The position numbers and the translations under genes were made by a program. From Pisolithus tinctorius (taxonomy: Eukaryota; Basidiomycota; Agaricomycetes; Boletales; Pisolithaceae), in assembly GCA_024663395.1 (NCBI GenBank), contig JANFAH010000003.1, positions 3,038,001 through 3,102,000 on the forward strand: a DNA stretch of 64,000 nt. Reading direction: 5' to 3'. The notes under the pieces are model-generated. The model was not told where the DNA came from. It searched no databases and worked only from the letters and a program-made list of their open reading frames with translations. Positions 21,866 through 31,021 of the stretch are shown here, piece after piece. How positions within the stretch are numbered: position 1 is the first letter of the stretch; the number at the start of each line of letters is the position of its first letter.

Positions 21866-22914
21866 CTACTCGGCCTCGGCCATACTCTCATCCTCCCCCT
21901 CGGACTCCTCCTCTTCATCCTCGCCGTGGTTGTTCAACCACTCTGCTTCCTCGCGCAACTCGTCAGAATCGAGCTCAGACGAGCCCGAGTCCGAAGGGGA
22001 TACCGCCATCCCGAAGCCGTATGATTCGTCGAGTATTGACTCGAGGGCATCGGCGATGCGACCCGAGTTCTCGACAGCGGTCTCATGCAGCTCGAAGAGG
22101 CTGGCCAGGTTGTTGGCAATCAGCCCCGCGGCCTCGATCAGTCGCTCGAGCTTGTTCTCCAAGCCCGAGTACCTGGCCGCGCCGACCTCTTTCATCCCGC
22201 TCCCGCCGGCCTCGAACTCATCGAGGTCCAAGACCTCGGTCGGTCTTGCACTCGTCCTCGCCCGTTTCTGGTTGCTGGGCCCGGCTTCGGCGTTTTCCTC
22301 GTCGACTTTCCTCTTCTTGCCTTTGACGGCTTTGGGGCCGGCCTCGGCATCCTTCCCGTCCCCGGGCCAGCGACACTTGCCTTTGGACTGGTTGCACCGT
22401 ATGCAGGCAACCCGCTTCTTGTTACCATCCACGAGGAACTCGCAGACGGTGTTCGCCCGGGCACAGCGAGTACAGCTAAAAGGGGTTGTTAAGGGAAAAA
22501 CGCACAAGGTTAAAAAGTCACTCACCCGGGGTCCATGACCACCTTCTTCACCTCTCCCCCGGCCTCATCACCCTTGTCGGCCTCGGCCTTACGCCTTCGT
22601 TCGGCCTCCTTCTCTTCCTCCGCCTTGCGTCTCGCCTCCTCCTCGCGAGCCCTTTGCTCCTCGGCCTCCCGCGCTACCCTCTCGGCCTCAGCCTTCTCCC
22701 TCGCCGCCCTTTCGGCCTCAAGCCGCGCCTGTTCCTCCCGCCGGGCTTGCTCAGCCGCCTTTCGCCTTTTCCTCTCTTTGGCCTTGGCCCTCATCGTCTC
22801 CTCCTCGTCGTCGGTGTCGTATCGGATGGCATCATCCGACACCTGGGTCCAATCGATGACGACCCGGCCTTCGTCGTTGTTGTCAATCGCGGTGGTCGGT
22901 CTCGAATCGGACAT
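21866..22914 (-). CDS. Antisense accessory gene of element A: coiled coil plus Zn2Cys6-like motif
   Basis: A two-exon minus-strand gene between pol and the 3' LTR. Exon 1 (22914-22526) encodes MSDSRPTTAID, an acidic WTQVSDDAIRYDTDDEEE segment and then about 90 residues of Glu/Arg/Ala-rich helix, probably a coiled coil. The intron (22525-22476) has GTGAGT and TTTTAG ends. Exon 2 (22475-21866) opens with six cysteines in the pattern C-X2-C-X6-C-X12-C-X2-C-X6-C (CTRCARANTVC ... CIRCNQSKGKC), which fits the fungal Zn2Cys6 binuclear cluster. A basic KGKKRKVDEE patch, a helical leucine-rich stretch and a strongly acidic tail follow. It looks like a DNA-binding nuclear protein. A homologue with the same intron position sits in element B. 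It is not part of the standard Gypsy gene set. Confidence 0.75.
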
Positions 22915-23039
22915 GATGGTTAGGATGAGAAAGAGAGACGCAAAAGGCTTAGCGAGCCACAAGTATCGGTTTTTTCAAACTCAGCCGATTTTCGGACTCA
23001 GCCTACCACTCTCGCAGGGGTCTCATGGGTTCGACCCCT

Positions 23040-23052
23040 AAGAGGGGGATAC
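23040..23052 (+). other. Polypurine tract of element A
   Basis: AAGAGGGGGATAC directly before the 3' LTR. A 7-bp hairpin (AGGGGTC 23016-23022 with GACCCCT 23033-23039) lies just upstream. Confidence 0.6.
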
Positions 23053-23580
23053 TGTCATAGCCATGTCTCGACTCCGGCCGGACTCGGCCTCGCACTCGCT
23101 CAGTCCGGCCTCGGCCTCACGTTCCTCTTGTCCCCAGTTGGTCTAGCGCGGTAAGCACTGCTTTGCAGTGCGTGTCACTTCGGTTAAGTCCTGTTCCCGG
23201 TCCTGTCCCCGGTCTACCTGTCCCGGTCTCCGTTACCTTAGTCATACGTTAGTAATCCTCGTCTTACCAATCTGCTTAGCAATCTTTGCGAGACCGGCAT
23301 TACCGGTCTCCGTACTATAGTTACTTCTGGTATATAAACTCGTAGTTACTCGGCCTGTATTCCTCAGTCTGAAATCAACTAAGTAACTCCTGATAACCCC
23401 GTCTCGGCCTCGGACTCGGACTGAGACCCACGCAAGGGAATAGCGCTGTACCCTCAGTCGCTAAGTCCAACCAGTCCACCCTTCTGTACCTTCGTCTTTA
23501 TCCTTGACTCCGACCCCTCGGCCTCGCGCCCGCTTCGGTCTCCGGTCCGGACTCAACCCGGACAATCCTCGTACTTGACA
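23053..23580 (+). repeat. 3' LTR of element A
   Basis: 528 bases, TGTCATAGCC...CTTGACA, uninterrupted. It matches the joined halves of the 5' LTR with one difference seen. Confidence 0.93.
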
Positions 23581-25104
23581 GTATGATTCAATCCGATCGG
23601 ATTGAATGTCCTGTGCTAATGGTGACGTTGGCAGGTCCACAAGGATGCAGCACCTTATAAAAACAAGGGATGGCTATTCTATGACAGGATGAGTGCACTC
23701 ATACCTTCCAAGTGCAAGGGCTTGAATCGCTTTTCAGCACTGAGTATCAACGATTCTTCTGGAGGCCTGTCCTGCACCAGGTTGAGTTCTTCCAACAGCG
23801 AGAGCATGGGGAACAACATGCCATCCCCGGGGTCACCTTTCGTTGACTTCCCGATACCAGCGTCTGTCGGAGGAAGTGCACCTAGCACACTGGTAACCAG
23901 TAACGACGTGGATATGTTGCCCATTGTTCCATCAGCATCGCCGTCTATGAACCAAACGATTTTCTACCCATTCGCGACTGGAAGCGCTGGCTTCAGTATG
24001 CCAACAACTTCCTATGCTCCACCATCGTGGCCATCTGCCAATCAACCCTCATTCCACTCATTTGCAGCTGGAAATCCCATCCCCCCTACACTAACAACTT
24101 CCCATCGCCCGGCGCCATCTACCGTCGCTTCGGTTCATAGTGGATCTACTTTTAACTGGCGCTCAGACCAGTCTGTTCCCCCCCCGGCACACCTTCAAAC
24201 TTCACCCCTCCAACTGCCCCGTCGTCGTTCAATGGCTCGTCTGTCAGCTCCGTCAAGCCATCCTCCAGTATTTCGGCTCGTATGGAGCGCTCCAGAAAGC
24301 GGAAGGCAGACGACGACGACGATCAATCTGTCGTTTCGGGTGCTCTTTCAAGCACTGCGGCTTCAACCGCCTCATCGGCATGAAAGCGACGCACAGGGAA
24401 CATGATACTTGAACGAGTGGAAGAGGAAGTTGGAGGTATCCATGGTACAGTCCACTCGCATATGACCGCCGTCACTCATGCAATCACATCCCTTGCGGAA
24501 TCACCTGCGCCCGATCCCAAGCCCGATATCCACCAAGATCCGGTCCATCCGTTGGTGACCGAGGCGACACAGAAGCTGTTGCTGTTGGACATGGATAAGT
24601 TCTCGCCAACTGACATCGTTAGGATCGCAAATCACTTCGAGGGAAATGTTTCCCATGCCAGCCTGTACTTATCATTCACTAGCGATCCTGACCATATGGC
24701 TACAGTTCGGCATGCATGGCTTGAGGCGAAGCTCAATGAGATTGGGAGACGTAGCCAGTAATTGTTGTACTTGCAGCTTGTAGTATCCACATTTTACCTT
24801 GATGTTTGTTGCAATATCATCGGCGTTTTGGTTCTCTCACTCTGCCTCTGGAGATCAGAACTCAGAGAAGTGCAATTTGGATCGTAAGGGTAGCGTAACG
24901 TAGAGAGAAATGATGGTATATAAATGCTAATCCGTGATGAACTCTCCCCTTCGTACTCGTTCGGCAATGTAGCTATTCCAAATGTTTTGCGCGATTGCAC
25001 CCCGCCTCTCCGACATCCAAAGGCGTTCTGCGGTAGTTGTAATGCCATCGGCGATCATGCCGATTACCTCCTCTGACTTGTCCGGCGGTGGAGGTGATAC
25101 GAAG

Positions 25105-25818
25105 TGTCATAACCGTGCGTTCACACTAAGCCCTTACTCACTCCACACTCCACTCCGCCTGTCGTTCACTCACTCCGCACCAACTCCGCCCAACTTCTGT
25201 TGGTTGCAAACCATCTCTGCTCCGACTACTGTCGGACTTGTGTCGCTCTCCTACTGGACCGAGCAGTCCGTCCTCTGAGGGGTCATGTGACTACCTTCGC
25301 AGTCAGGTACTCCGCAGTGCGCTCACCGCGTGGTCCAGCGCCTGGACTGTTTCCTTTTCTGGATGTTCTGTGTTACCCGTTCGTATGTCCTCCGTCTACC
25401 CTTCATTCGTCGTCCAGGAAATTTTACTTGAAAACTTATGAGTCTCCGTATGTCAGTTCCGATTCCGATTACTGTACCTCCGTAGTAGTATAAAAACATG
25501 TACTGTACTCCGTTGTTCTTCAGTACGAATATCAACTTAGTTCCTACTCCCTCCGATTCCGTCTTCTGTCTGTCGGAGTTATCTCCGACTCTCTGTCTGT
25601 ACTCTCCCTCTGAAATACGAGGGCTGAGATCGTGCAAGGGGGTAGCGCACGAGCTAAACCCGACGCCCTCACTCCGCTCCACCTCTGTCTCGGCGGACTT
25701 CGTTCTTGCCGACACTCCGCTAGTCGGAGTTCTGTTCCTGTGTGTCGGACTTGCTTCCGGACCACTCTCTAGACCCTATATAGCGTCGGAGTTGGTCGGA
25801 GTAGGCCCGAACTTGACA
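25105..25818 (+). repeat. 5' LTR of element B
   Basis: 714 bases, TGTCATAACC...CTTGACA. TATA box TATAAAAA at 25489-25496, with the presumed transcript start about 33 bases downstream. Confidence 0.93.
25489..25532 (+). promoter_or_regulatory. TATA box and self-primer segment of element B
   Basis: TATAAAAA at 25489 and AGTACGAATAT at 25522-25532. The 11-mer is exactly complementary to ATATTCGTACT at 25821-25831. Confidence 0.75.
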
Positions 25819-25820
25819 GT

Positions 25821-25831
25821 ATATTCGTACT
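25821..25831 (+). other. Primer-binding site of element B
   Basis: ATATTCGTACT, two bases (GT) after the LTR end, the same geometry as in element A but a different sequence that still matches its own LTR. Confidence 0.75.
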
Positions 25832-25880
25832 CGCACTTGTACGATCTCCTTTTCTGTCTTCCAAAAAAACTTACACCGTT

Positions 25881-27158
25881 ATGAGAACTCGAGCTCAATC
25901 CCAGAGAGAGGTCGCTGAGAACCTCGCTGCAACGCTAGCTAATCCGCGTCGACTCCCTTCCGTCGTCAAACAATTCCAATCCTTCTCCGCTCGACGCCGC
26001 TCTCAAGGCGAAAGCGCTTCGCAAGCTGGTCGCTCCGACCTCCACCCATCAGCTTTCCATACTCCGTCTCCTCGTAACCGAGATGATGGACCTGATCCCG
26101 ACCCTGACTATCCTGATGGTGATCCCGGTGGCGGGGGCAGCGGTGACGGGGATGTCCCCAAAGACCCGGCTGAGCCGCCAGAGGATCCCCTCATAGCTCT
26201 TGCTAGAGCTGTCCATGCGCTTGCGCGGTCTAGTTCACGCACTGGGGACTCCGCTCCGAAAACCAAAGTCTGCGAGCCTGACACCTTCGACGGCTCCGAC
26301 CCCAAGAAGCTCCGCAAGTTCCTCGTTCAATGTGAGCTGAACTTCCAAGACCGCCCTCGCGCATTCCGCTCCGACAGAGCAAAGGTTACCTTTGCTCAAT
26401 CCTATCTTAAGGGTATGGCCCTGGCTTGGTTCGAGCCAGATTTGCTAAACCCCGACAACTATGACCGCCCGCTCTGGATGGACGACTATCATGAGTTCTT
26501 GCAAGAGCTCACAGCTAATTTCGGTCCGCATGATGCCATAGCGGATGCCGTCCAACAACTCGAGAACCTAACTATGAAGGATGGGTCTTGAATTACTAAA
26601 TACGTCGTGGAGTTCAATCACTGGGCTTCACAGGTCAAGGACTACGGTGTCGGTGCACTCTGCCACCGCTTCTATAGCGGACTTCCAGACCGCATCAAAG
26701 ACGAGATCGCTCGCGTTGGCAAGCCTTCTACCCTCGCACAACTCCGCGAACTCGCCCAAACCATCGATGCGTGCTACTGGGAGCGCAAAGCAGAGATCTC
26801 GCGCACCACCAAGTCCGCCTCCGACAAGTCGCAGTCCTCAAATGCCGACAACAAAAGTAAATCTTCGTCCTCCGCCTCCGCTCCGAAGTCCGACGCCAAG
26901 GGCAAGGGCAAACAGAAAGATCCGCCCAAGTCCGACGCGTCCAAGTCCGATATTGCCCACCTTCTGGGTAAAGATGGCAAACTCACCTCCGCTGAGCGCC
27001 AGCGCAGGATGAAGAACAACCTCTGCCTCTTCTGTGGCAAGGCTGGCCATTCCACCAAGGACTGTCCCAAGTCCACCTCTCGCGCAGCCAAAGCCCGTGC
27101 AGCTACGGCTGAAACTCCGCCTACTCCGCCTGCAGAGAAGGCAGAGTCAAAAAATTAG
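25881..27158 (+). pseudogene. Gag of element B with an in-frame TGA
   Basis: Starts MRTRAQSQREVAENLAATLA at 25881. The capsid region parallels element A (CEPDTFDGSDPKKLRKFLVQ, AFRSDRAKVTFAQSYLKGM). At 26589-26591 TGA stands where element A has the Arg of QRINKY, i.e. CGA to TGA. The frame then reopens without a shift (ITKYVVEFNHWASQVKDYG) and runs through a Lys/Ser-rich linker and a CCHC knuckle (CLFCGKAGHSTKDC) to TAG at 27156-27158. So a single nonsense change inactivates it. The last codons, TCA AAA AAT before the stop, form the slippery site. Confidence 0.9.
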
Positions 27159-27214
27159 TCCGCTCCTCCAGGGAGCTCGCACAGCCTGGAGGAAGCGTTG
27201 AACCCAACTGTGCG
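27149..27214 (+). promoter_or_regulatory. -1 frameshift signal with pseudoknot, element B
   Basis: Slippery A_AAA_AAT (27149-27155), 9-base spacer, stem 1 CCTCCAGG (27165-27172) with CCTGGAGG (27185-27192), and loop CGCACAG (27178-27184) pairing with CTGTGCG (27208-27214) as stem 2. Spacing is the same as in element A, while both stems differ in sequence and remain paired. Confidence 0.82.
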
Positions 27215-30200
27215 CCACCGGACATCCGACTCAACGCGTCCGCTCTTTCCAGTCCCAATTCTTTACTTCCGTCTGTAACTCTTCCGGATTATTCTGTTGA
27301 TACTTTTTCTGCATTGATCGATTCTGGATCTTCTCATTGTTTTGTAGACCCATCTATAATCAAAAAATATGACATTCCTGTCTCCTCCGTTTCTCCGCCA
27401 ATTCCGCTCCGCTTGTTTGATGGTAGTACCAATGCTGTCATTTCCCAAGAAGTAGATCTTTCCCTCCGCTTTCCTTCCAGCGATGTCAACTCCGTTTCGT
27501 TTTATGTTACTCCGTTGGATTCTTCTTGTTCGCTGGTATTAGGACACAACTGGCTCACCCGCTTCAATCCGTCGATTGACTGGGTACTGGGCAGTATATC
27601 GTTCAAACCACTGCTACAGGGAATGCCGACGCCCCAGGCGCCTTCGTCACCTTCCGCTGCGACCTCCGCTCCGGATCCGACACCCTCCGCTCCGTTTGCA
27701 GTTCCGACTGCATCTCCGACCGACTCGCCGCGCTCCGCTTCGCTCGTCTCACTCATCAATGCTGCTGCGTATGTCAGAGCCTGTGCTCTCCCTGGCTCTA
27801 GACAGTTCCGCTTACAACTCTCCGCTGATGATGTGAAGCTTCGTGCGTCCTCCGCTTCATCTCCGCCTCCTGACCTCTCCTCGGTTCCTTCTGAGTATCA
27901 CGAGTTTGCCGATGTCTTTAGCAAAGACAAGGCCACTGAACTTCCGCCACACCGCTCGTTCGATCTCAAGATCGACCTCGAGGAAGGAGCTTCTCCGCCC
28001 ATCGGTACAATCTACTCTCTTTCTCCGCCAGAGCTTGAAGCTCTCCGCACCTTCATTGATGAGCATCTTGGCTACGGTTTCATCAAGCAGTCCACCTCCG
28101 CTCATGGTGCCCCTGTCCTCTTTGTAAAGAAGAAGGACGGTTCACTCCGCCTCTGTGTAGACTATCGAGGACTCAACAAAATCACGAAAAAAGATCGCTA
28201 TCCGCTGCCACTCATCTCTGACCTACTCGACTCCCCAAGCCGCGCTAAAGTCTATACCAAGATCGACCTCCGCCATGCCTATCATCTGGTCCGCATAGCA
28301 GATGGAGATGAATGGAAAACGGCTTTCCGCACTCGTTATGGTTCTTACGAGTGGCGGGTAATGCCATTCGGTCTGACTAATGCGCCTGCAGCCTTCCAGC
28401 GGTTTGTTAATAGCATCTTTGCGGACATGCTCGATGTCTGCGTCGTGGTATACCTCGATGACATCTTAATTTATTCGCAGAACATGGAGTCGCACCGCGA
28501 ACATGTGAAAGAGGTACTCCGCCACCTTCGAAAGCATGGTCTTTATGCCAAGCCAGAGAAGTGCGAGTTTCACTCCGACTCCGTCGAGTACCTCGGTTAT
28601 GTTCTTTCTCCCTCCGGTCTCACCATGTCCGCCGAGAAGGTTCAGGCAGTCCGCGACTGGCCTGAGCCGCGGAAGGTGCGAGACATCCAGTCTTTCCTTG
28701 GTTTCGCAAATTTCTATAGACGATTCATTAATAACTACTCCAACATCGTCGTTCCGCTCACTCGCCTCACACGAAAGGGTGCTCCTTGGAACTTTTCCGA
28801 GGAGTGCCGCTCCGCTTTCCTCCGCCTGAAGGATGCCTTCAGCTCCGCTCCCATTCTCACTCATTGGGTCCCTGACGCTCCGCTTACAGTGGAAACTGAC
28901 GCCTCCGACTATGCCATTGCTGGCATTTTGTCGATCACCTGCTCCGACGGTGAACTCCGCCCAGTCGCTTTCTACTCCCGCACCATGACCACGCCAGAAC
29001 TCAACTATGATACCCACGACAAGGAGCTGTTGGCTATCTTCGAGGCCTTCCGCCATTGGCGGCATTACTTAGAAGGCTCCGCCTTACCTGTCGACGTGGT
29101 GACAGACCACAAAAACCTTGAGTACTTTTCTACCTCTAAGGTTCTCACTCGTCGACAGGCCCGCTGGTTGGAGTACCTTTCCCAGTTCAATCTTTCCATC
29201 CGCTTCCGACCTGGCCACCTAGGAGCCAAACCCGACGCACTTACGCGACGTTGGGATGTCTACCCAAAAGGGGGGGATAGGGACTACGCGCAGGTAAATC
29301 CTCACAATCTCCGCCCTATGTTTACACAGGAGCAACTCGCGTCGTCCCTCCGTACCACCACCCTCATGGCACCTGTGCTCCGCGCCACCATGGTCTTCGA
29401 TGTTGAGTGCTTGCACTCCGACATCATCTCCGCCCTACCCTCCGATCCTGTCTCCGCCAGCCATCTCCCAACTCCGACTAAGCCTCGGTGGTCCTTGGAC
29501 TCCGACAGTCTACTCCGCCTTGACGGTCGTATCTTTGTCCCTGACATTGATGACCTCTGCCTCCGAGTGCTTCGGTTCAAGCATGATCATCCTCTAGCAG
29601 GCCATTTCGGGCAAAACCGCACCTTAGAACTCGTCCGCAGGGACTACGTGTGGCCCAACCTCCACTCCGACGTAAAGGAGTATGTCAGGTCCTGCACCGC
29701 CTGTGGACGGAGCAAAACTCCGCGTCACCGCCCTTATGGTCTACTGAAGCAACTCCCCGTCCCAGAGAGACCTTGGAACTCCATCTCCATGGACTTCATC
29801 GAACACCTCCCCAACTCCAATGGCTACTCTGCCATACTCGTGGTAGTAGACCGCCTCTCAAAGCAAGCGGTGTTCATCCCCACCCACGATTCCGTCACCT
29901 CCGCCGAACTCGCTAAGCTCTTCCTGACCCATGTCTTCTCCAAGCATGGAGTGCCAGCTAATGTCACCTCCGACAGAGGTCCTGAGTTCGTCTCACACTT
30001 CTTCCGCTCTCTAGGAAAAGCCCTTGATATGCGCCTTCACTTCACTTCGGGTTACCACCCAGAAGGTGATGGCCAGACCGAGCAAACGAACCAGACCCTC
30101 GAACAGTACCTTCGTGTCTACTGTAACTACCAACAAGACAACTGGGCTGAGCTGTTACCTCTAGCGGAGTTCGCTTTCAACAACGCACCAAGTGCGACTA

Positions 30201-30823
30201 CTGGAGTCTCTCCCTTCTTTGCTAACAAGGGATACCATCCAAACTTGTCTGAGCTCTCCGCCCTTCATGACTTCCTCCGCTCCGAAATGTCCGCCGCTCA
30301 GCAGCGCTACCAGGGTCCAGCGGATGCCAAGCGCATACCTCCGCCTGAGTTTAAGGTTGGAGAACAGGCCTACGTCAAAGCCAGGTACTTCCGCTCCACT
30401 CGTCCTTCGGAAAAACTCTCTGAAAAGTACTTAGGTCCATTCACCATCCTGGCCAGGCCAGGTACGCATTCTGTCACCCTTAAGCTCCCTGACTCTATGC
30501 GCTCGGTACATCCGGTCTTCCATGTCTCACAACTGGAAGCCGCAGCAGCTAACCCTTTCCCAAACCGACAACAACCTCCACCTCCGCCAGTAGATGTCGA
30601 TGGTGACCTTGAGTACGAAGTATCAGAGATACTCGACTCTAAGGTGGACTGCCGTCGCCGCCACTGTCAACTCTTGTACCTAGTCCACTGGGCTGGCTAC
30701 GAGAACACCGACGAAGAAACCTCTTGGTTGCTTGCAACTGAGCTAGATCACGCTTCCAACATAGTGTCCACTTTCCATGAACGCTATCCACACAAACCTG
30801 GCCCGTACCAACCTCCACCATAA
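27155..30823 (+). CDS. Pol polyprotein of chromovirus B (by -1 frameshift)
   Basis: Open from the frameshift site to TAA at 30821-30823. It shares with A the junction peptide RLNASALSSPNSL, the protease motif DSGSSHCFVD, the RT YLDD box, RNase H (VETDASDYAIAG), integrase zinc finger and DDE core (TSDRGPEFVS, HPEGDGQTEQTNQTLE) and chromodomain (VSEILDSKVD, YLVHWAGYENTDEETSW). Relative to A, about 17 codons are missing after KGYHPN (near 30246), between integrase core and C-terminal domain. The frame is otherwise open. Whether the protein would work without this segment is unknown. With gag interrupted, the element as a whole is probably not autonomous. Confidence 0.92.
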   Translation, partial: LVRSSRELAQPGGSVEPNCAPPDIRLNASALSSPNSLLPSVTLPDYSVDTFSALIDSGSSHCFVDPSIIKKYDIPVSSVSPPIPLRLFDGSTNAVISQEVDLSLRFPSSDVNSVSFYVTPLDSSCSLVLGHNWLTRFNPSIDWVLGSISFKPLLQGMPTPQAPSSPSAATSAPDPTPSAPFAVPTASPTDSPRSASLVSLINAAAYVRACALPGSRQFRLQLSADDVKLRASSASSPPPDLSSVPSEYHEFADVFSKDKATELPPHRSFDLKIDLEEGASPPIGTIYSLSPPELEALRTFIDEHLGYGFIKQSTSAHGAPVLFVKKKDGSLRLCVDYRGLNKITKKDRYPLPLISDLLDSPSRAKVYTKIDLRHAYHLVRIADGDEWKTAFRTRYGSYEWRVMPFGLTNAPAAFQRFVNSIFADMLDVCVVVYLDDILIYSQNMESHREHVKEVLRHLRKHGLYAKPEKCEFHSDSVEYLGYVLSPSGLTMSAEKVQAVRDWPEPRKVRDIQSFLGFANFYRRFINNYSNIVVPLTRLTRKGAPWNFSEECRSAFLRLKDAFSSAPILTHWVPDAPLTVETDASDYAIAGILSITCSDGELRPVAFYSRTMTTPELNYDTHDKELLAIFEAFRHWRHYLEGSALPVDVVTDHKNLEYFSTSKVLTRRQARWLEYLSQFNLSIRFRPGHLGAKPDALTRRWDVYPKGGDRDYAQVNPHNLRPMFTQEQLASSLRTTTLMAPVLRATMVFDVECLHSDIISALPSDPVSASHLPTPTKPRWSLDSDSLLRLDGRIFVPDIDDLCLRVLRFKHDHPLAGHFGQNRTLELVRRDYVWPNLHSDVKEYVRSCTACGRSKTPRHRPYGLLKQLPVPERPWNSISMDFIEHLPNSNGYSAILVVVDRLSKQAVFIPTHDSVTSAELAKLFLTHVFSKHGVPANVTSDRGPEFVSHFFRSLGKALDMRLHFTSGYHPEGDGQTEQTNQTLEQYLRVYCNYQQDNWAELLPLAEFAFNNAPSATTGVSPFFANKGYHPNLSELSALHDFLRSEMSAAQQRYQGPADAKRIPPPEFKVGEQAYVKARYFRSTRPSEKLSEKYLGPFTILARPGTHSVTLKLPDSMRSVHPVFHVSQLEAAAANPFPNRQQPPPPPVDVDGDLEYEVSEILDSKVDCRRRHCQLLYLVHWAGYENTDEETSWLLATELDHASNIVSTFHERYPHKPGPYQPPP

Positions 30824-31021
30824 ACTCCGCCCACATAACCTTCCTCCGCTGGCCAACTCCGCCCCTCGCCGAACTACCTTAAGTACTTTAGCATTTTCTC
30901 CGCTTGTCTATTTCACTTCTCAGAGTCGCGAACAAAAGGTCACAAGTCTATTTCGTAGTAGTACAAAAATATACAAACTAAAGACAAAAAAAAAAAAAAA
31001 GAAAAGAAAAACAAAACCACT

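Larger units (their letters stand above)
11924..23580 (+). mobile_element. Ty3/Gypsy chromovirus A, young, with a nested insertion in its 5' LTR
   Basis: Flanked by the 5-base duplication GTATG (11919-11923 and 23581-23585). The LTRs are TG...CA. The 3' LTR is 528 bases and the 5' LTR is 481+47 bases once the nested element is ignored. By eye they differ at one position (CpG to CpA near 12051), so the insertion is recent. The order is 5' LTR, primer-binding site, gag, frameshift signal, pol with chromodomain, antisense accessory gene, purine-rich tract (23040-23052), 3' LTR. gag and pol are open, so the element was probably competent until the gag-only element split its 5' LTR. Confidence 0.93.
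11481..24761 (+). pseudogene. Harbinger Myb/SANT-like DNA-binding gene, interrupted and decayed
   Basis: Exon 1 (11481 to about 11752) starts MPPRKAAKSS and shows a Myb/SANT-like domain: WSDKDTFALLDFI, FKAPFWNAC, KSCKEKWKR. Exon 2 (about 11800-11918) continues YAVVDHLSHSSGFAYSLKSG to NSWDGYVK. Exon 3 begins at 23635 (VHKDAAPYKNKGWLFYDRM). The intron between exons 2 and 3 has received Gypsy element A exactly at its 5' splice site: the duplicated target GTATG is the first five bases of the intron. Exon 3 continues as a Ser/Pro-rich linker, then a basic patch (RSRKRKADDDDD) and a C-terminal helical part (ILERVEEEVGGIH) ending at 24761. Two lesions are visible: a one-base loss at a run of eight C (24178-24185) shifts the frame, and TGA at 24381-24383 replaces a probable CGA. 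In this family the protein partners the transposase. Confidence 0.82.

Noticed and set aside
21767..23041. Several plus-strand frames downstream of pol in element A
   Set aside because: They are low-complexity shadows of the antisense gene, which has proper splice sites, a cysteine pattern and a homologue in element B.
24178..24185. Run of eight C in the Harbinger Myb gene as a programmed frameshift
   Set aside because: It occurs in a gene already broken by an insertion and a stop codon; a one-base loss in a homopolymer is more likely.
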